Notes under the pieces: model-generated | What the model saw: the letters and a program-made list of their open reading frames with translations, nothing else | Told to the model about the DNA's origin: nothing | Databases searched by the model: none | Assembly (NCBI GenBank): GCA_928212115.1 | Contig: CAKMRJ010000001.1 | Coordinates: forward strand, 362,169,912-362,233,911 | DNA: 64,000 nucleotides | Reading direction: 5' to 3' | Source: Lactuca virosa | Taxonomy: Eukaryota > Streptophyta > Magnoliopsida > Asterales > Asteraceae | Program-made: the position numbers and the translations under genes | Part shown: positions 59,147 to 64,000 of the stretch, piece after piece | How the letters are laid out: every line of letters starts with the position of its first letter | Position numbering within the stretch: position 1 is the first letter of the stretch

Positions 59147-59578
59147 ATGTCGTCGAATGCAGCAAGTTCTTCGAATGAAGTACCTGGTTCCAATTCTGAA
59201 AGGCCATGGACGACAAACGAGGTGTTGGTTCTTACACGATGCTGGCTAAGTGTTAAGGATGGTGTATCGTTACTTGCTCCACCGCATTGCCTAGTAGGTG
59301 ATGAATGGACTCGCATAACAGCTTTGTTCAACCATGAGATGGGAGAAGGACAACAACGAGAACAATCAGATGTTGTTACTAAATGGATGGATGTAAAGGA
59401 AGAAGTGACATGGTTCAATCGAGCGTGTAATTATGCGAAAAGTACCAAACTTCGTTGTCGGGACGAAGAAGAGTTCTTGGAAGTTGTTACAGATTTTTAC
59501 ATCTGTGAGCGTGACGGCAGAGACTTCGAATATGAGGAAGTTTGGAAGGTTGTAAAAAATAATCAGTATTTCATGTAG
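59147..59578 (+). CDS. SANT/Myb-like (trihelix-type) protein 1, MULE cargo
   Basis: 143 codons from MSSNAASSSNEVPGSNSERP, open to the stop. After a Ser-rich N-terminus comes RPWTTNEVLVLTRCWLSV, then DEWTRITALFNHEMG, DVVTKWMDVKEEVTWFNRAC and a C-terminal ending YEEVWKVVKNNQYFM. The spaced Trp/Phe pattern is that of the SANT-like ORF1 proteins of PIF/Harbinger elements and related plant proteins, which bind DNA. Related to the genes at 60563 and 59840. Probably nuclear. Its upstream region is rich in TCRTAGTC words, which it might bind, but that is speculation. Confidence 0.7.
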   Translation: MSSNAASSSNEVPGSNSERPWTTNEVLVLTRCWLSVKDGVSLLAPPHCLVGDEWTRITALFNHEMGEGQQREQSDVVTKWMDVKEEVTWFNRACNYAKSTKLRCRDEEEFLEVVTDFYICERDGRDFEYEEVWKVVKNNQYFM

Positions 59579-59839
59579 ACCGCTCTAATTTCCGTTAATA
59601 ATAACCCATGGACTTGTTTTTTATTTTAATGCTTTGTTTGTAGTATGTCGTTGTTTTTCATGTAATTGTTGTAATGTTTGTAATGGTTCATGGAATTCTT
59701 GTTAGTAATGTATTCTAATGTATTGTGAAAACTAATGCAATGGGCATTTATTAATTGAAATTAAACATAGGAGATGCATCCAATACATACGAAATACATG
59801 AAAATAACCTAGTACTCACATAATAAACTGAAATAGATT

Positions 59840-60208
59840 TTAAACAAACGGGATATATTTCAAAATATTCCAAGGGGCTTCAAACTGGAATTCCAACCCG
59901 TCACTTAATGACTTGTATTCCTCCTTAGCAGCTTCCAAGATGACCTCCTCAATAGCATTTAAACGGGTGCCGTCAATGTGGTATAAAGATCGTTGAATAA
60001 TAGAACTTCAGTTTTCATTTCATACCATCTTGCTAAGATGTCTAGTTCGTCACGATCGTTTCTTGTAGTCATTTTGTTTTCAGCGTTGAAAATATTGGAA
60101 TAAACGGCTCCAAAACATTGGATCGTTCAACTTGCTTGTCTCGTACACATGAATATAAGCACGTGTAAGAACCAAGAACTCTTCATTTCTCTATGATATA
60201 GAACTCAT
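59840..60208 (-). pseudogene. Broken third SANT/Myb-like gene
   Basis: On the minus strand from the ATG at 60208: MSSIS then a TAG, then RNEEFLVLTRAYIHVYETSK and DPMFWSRLFQYFQR. A frame change leads to DELDILARWYEMKTEVLLFN, and a second change back leads to IEEVILEAAKEEYKSLSDG and APWNILKYIPFV before the stop at 59840. The blocks follow the same order as genes 1 and 2 (LVLTRxW, FWxRL, WxxMKxEV, W..LK). One nonsense codon and two frameshifts make it dead. It converges on SANT gene 1 and diverges from SANT gene 2. Confidence 0.7.
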
Positions 60209-60562
60209 TTTGATTGAAACAAAGAGAGTAAAATCTCAAAAACAATATTTGAACAGTTGTATTGGTTGTTTAGTAAACTATTTATTTAACTTAATGTCAA
60301 TTTATAGTAGTTTATACACAATATCGCAGTCCAATCTTCTAATGTGTCTGCAATTCATAGTCAAACTTAACTGACGAACGCAGTGTACTATACTTATAAC
60401 ACAACAGATCACTGTTCGAGTTGACAAGTCATCCCCGTCGAATGACAACACAATACACTGCTACTTGAGTTGACAAGCCATTGCACCGGGAAAATAAGGA
60501 GTCGCTATAAATAGTTGTTAATATCCATTTTAATTGTATCGTATTACTTCCCCCTTGCAATT
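60209..60562. promoter_or_regulatory. Divergent region between SANT genes 3 (broken) and 2
   Basis: One TTCATAGTCAAAC (about 60354-60366) and one CGCAGTCC variant (about 60325). Otherwise AT-rich, with ACTTGAGTTGACAAGCCA-like words repeated at about 60416 and 60466. Confidence 0.45.
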
Positions 60563-60952
60563 ATGGACTCACCTGTACCACATATATGGAGGAACGAAGA
60601 GGAGGTCGCTTTGGTTCAAGCTTGGATTATAACTGTAGAGGAGGATTTTCCATCGGGTCCCCCACAAGTTCGCGCTGGATCATTTTGGTGTCGTGTCTGT
60701 CATTTGTTTCACCATTTAATGGGGCGTACTCAATATCGAAGAAGAAGAGATGTCAAAGCGAAGTTTCTGGATTTGAAAATAAAGGTGAAACAATTTCAAC
60801 GTATTTATAACGAGTTGGATAATGAACATGAAAATACGGATGAAGACATTCTACGACAGGTGACTTTGGAACTATACCGTTTTGAATATGATGGTAGCGA
60901 GTTTACCCACTTAGATGCATGGAATCTTTTAAAGAATGTCCCTCATTTTTAA
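60563..60952 (+). CDS. SANT/Myb-like (trihelix-type) protein 2, MULE cargo
   Basis: 129 codons from MDSPVPHIWRNEEEVALVQA. The ATG at 60563 is preferred over 60515 because it begins directly before the domain; the upstream extension is a hydrophobic stretch absent from the paralogue. Pattern: WRNEEEVALVQAWI, GSFWCRVCHLFHHLMG, RRRRDVKAKFLDLKIKVKQF, HLDAWNLLKNVPHF. It is shorter at the N-terminus than protein 1 and more basic in the third helix region. It probably binds DNA in the nucleus. It converges on the second transposase-like gene, with a 45-bp tandem repeat between the two 3' ends. Confidence 0.7.
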   Translation: MDSPVPHIWRNEEEVALVQAWIITVEEDFPSGPPQVRAGSFWCRVCHLFHHLMGRTQYRRRRDVKAKFLDLKIKVKQFQRIYNELDNEHENTDEDILRQVTLELYRFEYDGSEFTHLDAWNLLKNVPHF

Positions 60953-61069
60953 TATGCATGTTCGTTAAGTTAATTGTTTTTCGTTAGTTAAGTTGTTTGT
61001 TGTTGTATGTGTGTTTTGTTACTATTTAATAAATGTCTCTTACTTTTAATGTATGTTGTTTCCTCAATC

Positions 61070-61235
61070 GCTAATACATAATACGACATAAAATAAATAA
61101 CTAATACATAATACAACATAAAATATAAACGAGGTACATGAATAACTAATACATAACACGACGTAAAATAAAAACGGGGTACATAAATAACTAATACATA
61201 ATACGACATAAACTATAAACAGGGTAAATGAATAA
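61070..61235. repeat. 45-bp tandem repeat between convergent gene ends
   Basis: Three near-complete units of TAACTAATACATAATACRAC plus a TAAAATATAAACGGGGTACATGAA-like tail split by small changes, with a shorter unit at the left and a partial one at the right. It directly follows the stop of the second transposase-like gene. Confidence 0.8.
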
Positions 61236-62636
61236 CTATTGCATTGAGGGAGGTAACAGGACCATCGTTTCATTTGGTATTTCCCAAAGCACATGTGATG
61301 GTATAGTATTCACCAACTCAGATCCATATGCAAGTCGATACACAAAATTAGTGAACTTGTAATCAACCATTTCGTGAATGGCTTCAGACGTACGGGTTCT
61401 TAGACATGCTATAGCGTGGCCACATGGTATACCGCTTTTTTGCCATTTCCCACAACTACATACCCTTCGTTCAAGTTGTACGTTGGTGGTGGCAAAATTG
61501 TCATCGACTTCAAATGTATCCCCATACAAACGTCTTGCCATCCAATTATAAGACTTGTTGACACGTTTTTGAACCTTACTCTCAACATAAGGGGTCAACC
61601 CACCAGACAACCTCCTTGGAAAATTTGATAATTTTAGAAAAATAATAACACAAGAAAAAAACTAAGTATAACAATCTCCCTTACCCGCCACTTCAGCCCG
61701 TTCACCATACTTTGATTGTATCGACGTATTGATTAACTCAATTATCGTTGTTATAGGAAACTCACGTGTGGATATAATTTGCAAAATTTCAGGAACGTCA
61801 ATCGATTTAACATTGTAACGTACTTTTGGGAAAAATGCTCGTGTCCATTTTGAAGTTGCTATATCGTCAAGCCAGTAAATTGGACTCCTAAGCAAGGTGC
61901 AGAAAGGTGGTTTCCTACATGCACTTTGCAACCTTTCCAGACACAAGTAAAAATCATGAACACTATATGCATTGCATGACTTCCAAAACAACGATTCAAC
62001 TTCTGTATCGTTATGTCCGACAGACTCACGTATTTTTCGAGCTATATCTTTAGGACAATATCCATGATACGAATCCGAGTAGGCACTCTGAACACCAAAG
62101 TCTATTTTATCACATAGGTTGCTTATAAAACCAACATCTGTATCCTCACCTAAACAATCTTTTAACCTCATCATGAACCATCTCCATGATTCTTTACACT
62201 CTAAGGTTCCCAAACCAATTGCTAAGAGTAGGGGTTCATGATTTCCATCTAAAGCCACTGCGAAGTACATTGTTGTCAAATAGCTCCCAAGAAGGGGTAA
62301 ATAACCCACATATATGAACGGTATCATGCACCTAAGAAAGGTACGAATCTGCATAAAAAAACAAACATAAATTACTGATAAGTAAAGAGTACACGAGATA
62401 CATTAGCAAGAAATGTTAATTAAGTCAATAAAACTATTATGTTATACCACGCAACCTAAAGCCACAAAACAGAATTGAAAGCGGTTGGTATCCATTTTCT
62501 TGATGGCTGTGAAGGTATTAGGATTTGTTCTTTGTAGATTATGCAAGAACATTGGTAGCTGAGTAAAGCTTCTTTCGGTGTAAGTACTCATTTTCACAAG
62601 CAATGAAAGTGTATTATAATCATCACACAAATACAA
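61236..62636 (-). CDS. Second MULE-transposase-like protein, DDE-deficient and without DNA-binding domain
   Basis: Three exon blocks, each open: 62636-62448 (MYLCDDYNTLSLLVKMSTYT to VALGCV), 62348 to about 61676, and about 61615-61236. A GT-AG intron fits at 62349-62447, in the same place as in mudrA; the second intron is present but its exact edges do not keep frame as I read them. Ungapped alignment to mudrA puts Gly where the first catalytic Asp should be (YVGYLPLLGSYL) and Asn at the second (FISNLCDKI); Glu is kept (DVPEILQII). The SWIM finger is intact (CSCGKWQKSGIPCGH). The N-terminal DNA-binding domain is absent. It cannot be expected to catalyse transposition; a regulatory role is a hypothesis. 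Confidence 0.65.
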
Positions 62637-62679
62637 TTTTAATTATATACAAATTGGTGTTTCTCTACAGTTCATATTT

Positions 62680-62935
62680 CATAGTTCAACTTTTTAAATT
62701 CGTAGTCAAACCAGTTCATTTCATAGTCAAACATCACTGACCGACAAGACAAGACAATGTACTTGTATGCAGTTCATAGTTCAACTTTTTAAATTCGTAG
62801 TCAAACCAGTTCATTTCATAGTCAAACATCACTGACCGACAAGACAAGACGATGTACTTGTATGCAGTTCATAGTTCAACTTTTTAAATTCGTAGTCAAA
62901 CCAGTTCATTTCATAGTCAAAGATACTTGTTTGTA
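62680..62935. repeat. 95-bp tandem array of TCRTAGTC words in a divergent promoter region
   Basis: Units start at 62680, 62775 and 62870 and are almost identical; the third is partial. Each carries CATAGTTCAAC, TTCGTAGTCAAAC and TTCATAGTCAAA. The two complete units also carry ACTGACCGACAAGACAAGAC. It lies between the second transposase-like gene (minus) and the GRF gene (plus). Confidence 0.85.
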
Positions 62936-63023
62936 ATAAAATTTCTTCTATAAATGGGTGTAATGTAACTCCATTAAATTTATATGTGAAATTAATTCAT
63001 ATTAGATAGACTAAAAAAGGCGA

Positions 63024-63373
63024 ATGGCATACTGTAATTGCGGAGGTGAACGTATCATTAGGATTTCGGGTACAACTAAAAACCCAGGAAGATTATTTTA
63101 CGCTTGCCCATATTTGGTATCATGTTCTTAACCTCATTCATATTTACACTCTAATCATTATATAGCAACAATTTTTATTGACAATGTTTAAATTTACAGG
63201 GACCAAAATGCGGGTTTATCAGTTGGGTTGATGAAGAGAAGGACCAATCATCTATCATAATAGCTAAAATAGCTAACACTAACAAGCTCTTTCAATCAGA
63301 AAATAAGCAGTTAAAGATAGCCTTGGTTTGTAGTTGGGTGTTGTTTTTGGCAATTATTATTTACAAGTTGTAA
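63024..63373 (+). CDS. GRF-type zinc finger protein with C-terminal membrane segment, two exons
   Basis: Exon 1 is 63024-63116 and exon 2 is 63200-63373, with a GT-AG intron 63117-63199 that keeps the frame; 88 residues. The N-terminal half has CNCGGERIIRISGTTKNPGR, then FYACPYL and GPKCGFISWVDEE, the Cys spacing and FxxC...CGFxxW form of plant GRF zinc fingers, which bind nucleic acid. The C-terminus IALVCSWVLFLAIIIYKL is one predicted membrane helix. Small GRF-membrane proteins of this layout are a multicopy plant family. No stops or frameshifts. Confidence 0.75.
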
Positions 63374-63544
63374 GCTTTTTAGTATTTGTTACATCAATAA
63401 ATTGTTGTATTTGTTGTTATGTTTAGAGCATTGTACTTGTTACTTTAAAACAAATGGTGGTGTCGTTCTTATGTTGTAAGTATTTAAGTTATTACTAGGT
63501 CATTAAATCCAACATACAATTACATATACAAATATAAGATCCAA

Positions 63545-63959
63545 CTACATAGGACCAAGACTCGACCCCCAATAAATTTTTGCCATCCGTTGGCGAAACT
63601 CTAAAGCTGCGTTCCTTGGGTCAATAAGTTCACGTATTGGTTGGCCTGAAACTAATTGTTCCATAAACATACAAACAAAATACACCGCAATCTCCCAAAT
63701 GGCTACTTTGTTGGGGAACATTTGTTTCGAATATGAATTGCATATTCAATGGAATCCTTGGGATGTTCCTCCGGGCCCAATAGTTAATCTTGTCTAAATA
63801 ATTTGTCACTCGAGCCTCAAATTTGGTAAAGGTTCCATCACGCTTGAAATTTTCATAAGCCACTCTACCGAGACTCTCATAAATATGGACTTCCATATTC
63901 GCCAATCAAAGTTCCCTAAATAACCAGTGATTAGGGGCTGAATGAATCGGTAATAGGAC
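63545..63959 (-). pseudogene. ULP1-type (C48) cysteine protease, last exon, broken
   Basis: The exon begins after a TTATACAG acceptor at 63959 (minus strand). It reads PIHSAPNHWLF with the catalytic His, then an in-frame TGA (about 63906), then VHIYESLG and a helix region, then PQQSSHLGDCGVFC with the catalytic Cys. One base later the frame shifts: the family-like tail MEQLVSGQPIRELIDPRNAA to a TAG at 63545 is in another frame. The Asp after His (the usual FDL) is not clear. ULP1-like genes are typical passengers of some plant MULEs. Upstream exons lie beyond the window. Confidence 0.7.
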
Positions 63960-64000
63960 CTGTATAAGGATAAAAAAGAAATAAATTTTGTTTAGAAATA

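Larger units (their letters stand above)
43673..64000 (+). mobile_element. Large MULE (MuDR-type) DNA transposon, left part; right end outside the window
   Basis: The left end near 43673 reads GAGAAAATGACAAAAATAGCC, similar in style to plant MULE ends. Just inside are repeated TCGCAGATGG words and a 54-bp palindrome. The cargo, in alternating strands, is mudrA, a coiled-coil gene, three SANT-like genes (one broken), a second transposase-like gene, a GRF zinc-finger gene and a ULP1 exon. MULEs with ULP1-like genes are known as Kaonashi-type. The matching right inverted end would read TTGGCTATTTTTGTCATTTT and is not in the window, so the exact extent, and whether all genes belong to one element, are not proven. 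Confidence 0.65.

Noticed and set aside
59147..60952. A separate PIF/Harbinger element supplying the SANT genes
   Set aside because: No Harbinger transposase, no matching inverted ends and no TWA duplications were seen around them; not excluded.
62680..62935. CRISPR-like array
   Set aside because: Units are continuous 95-bp tandem copies without unique spacers, in a plant nuclear transposon.

Overview
The window looks like repeat-rich plant nuclear DNA. It is AT-rich, has no operons, ribosome-binding sites or intact host gene, and is almost entirely transposable elements nested inside one another. Plant-type features include methionine-tRNA primer sites next to long LTRs, a copia pol order of PR-INT-RT-RNaseH, chromodomain Ty3/gypsy elements, and a MuDR-type MULE with plant-style GT-AG introns. 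The style of the LTRs (repeated GTTTACGGCCGTAAAC and ACTCGNCGAGT words) suggests an Asteraceae such as lettuce, but that is an inference from memory.

Layout. (1) 4-7539: a decayed minus-strand copia element inserted into the RT of a gypsy element; the TSD is ATGTT. (2) 7540-16759: minus-strand gypsy element B with RT/PR debris, gag and an acidic accessory ORF. Its leader is split by a solo LTR (11101-13647, TSD GGTAT), and its 5' LTR is at 13788-16759. (3) 16760-18322: the 3' half of a second gypsy copy that shares this LTR. (4) 18323-19547: an LTR fragment split by a 610-bp hAT-like element (18849-19458). (5) 19548-21363: non-LTR flank with possible decayed exons. (6) 21369-38871: plus-strand copia element E with 300-bp LTRs (TSD ATTAC). 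Nested in its leader is a 12-kb minus-strand SIRE-like copia, D (21834-33921, TSD GAGTA). (7) 38872-43672: flank and several gypsy-like LTR fragments. (8) 43673 to the window end: the left part of a large MULE whose transposase gene is split by an 11.1-kb plus-strand gypsy derivative, G (44452-55583).

The MULE is the most gene-like part. After mudrA come a coiled-coil protein, two open SANT/Myb-like genes and a third broken one, a second transposase-like gene that lacks two of the three DDE acids, a two-exon GRF zinc-finger/membrane protein, and a ULP1-type protease exon. The eight genes strictly alternate in strand. Every divergent intergenic region carries TCRTAGTC words and no convergent one does, which suggests a shared regulatory system inside the element.

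The strongest unexplained structure is a set of stem-loop modules in two unrelated LTR elements (copia 4-7539 and gypsy G). In these the loop sequence is conserved between copies, while the stems differ but stay self-complementary. Most coding regions of the LTR elements are broken by stops, frameshifts and deletions. None looks autonomous.
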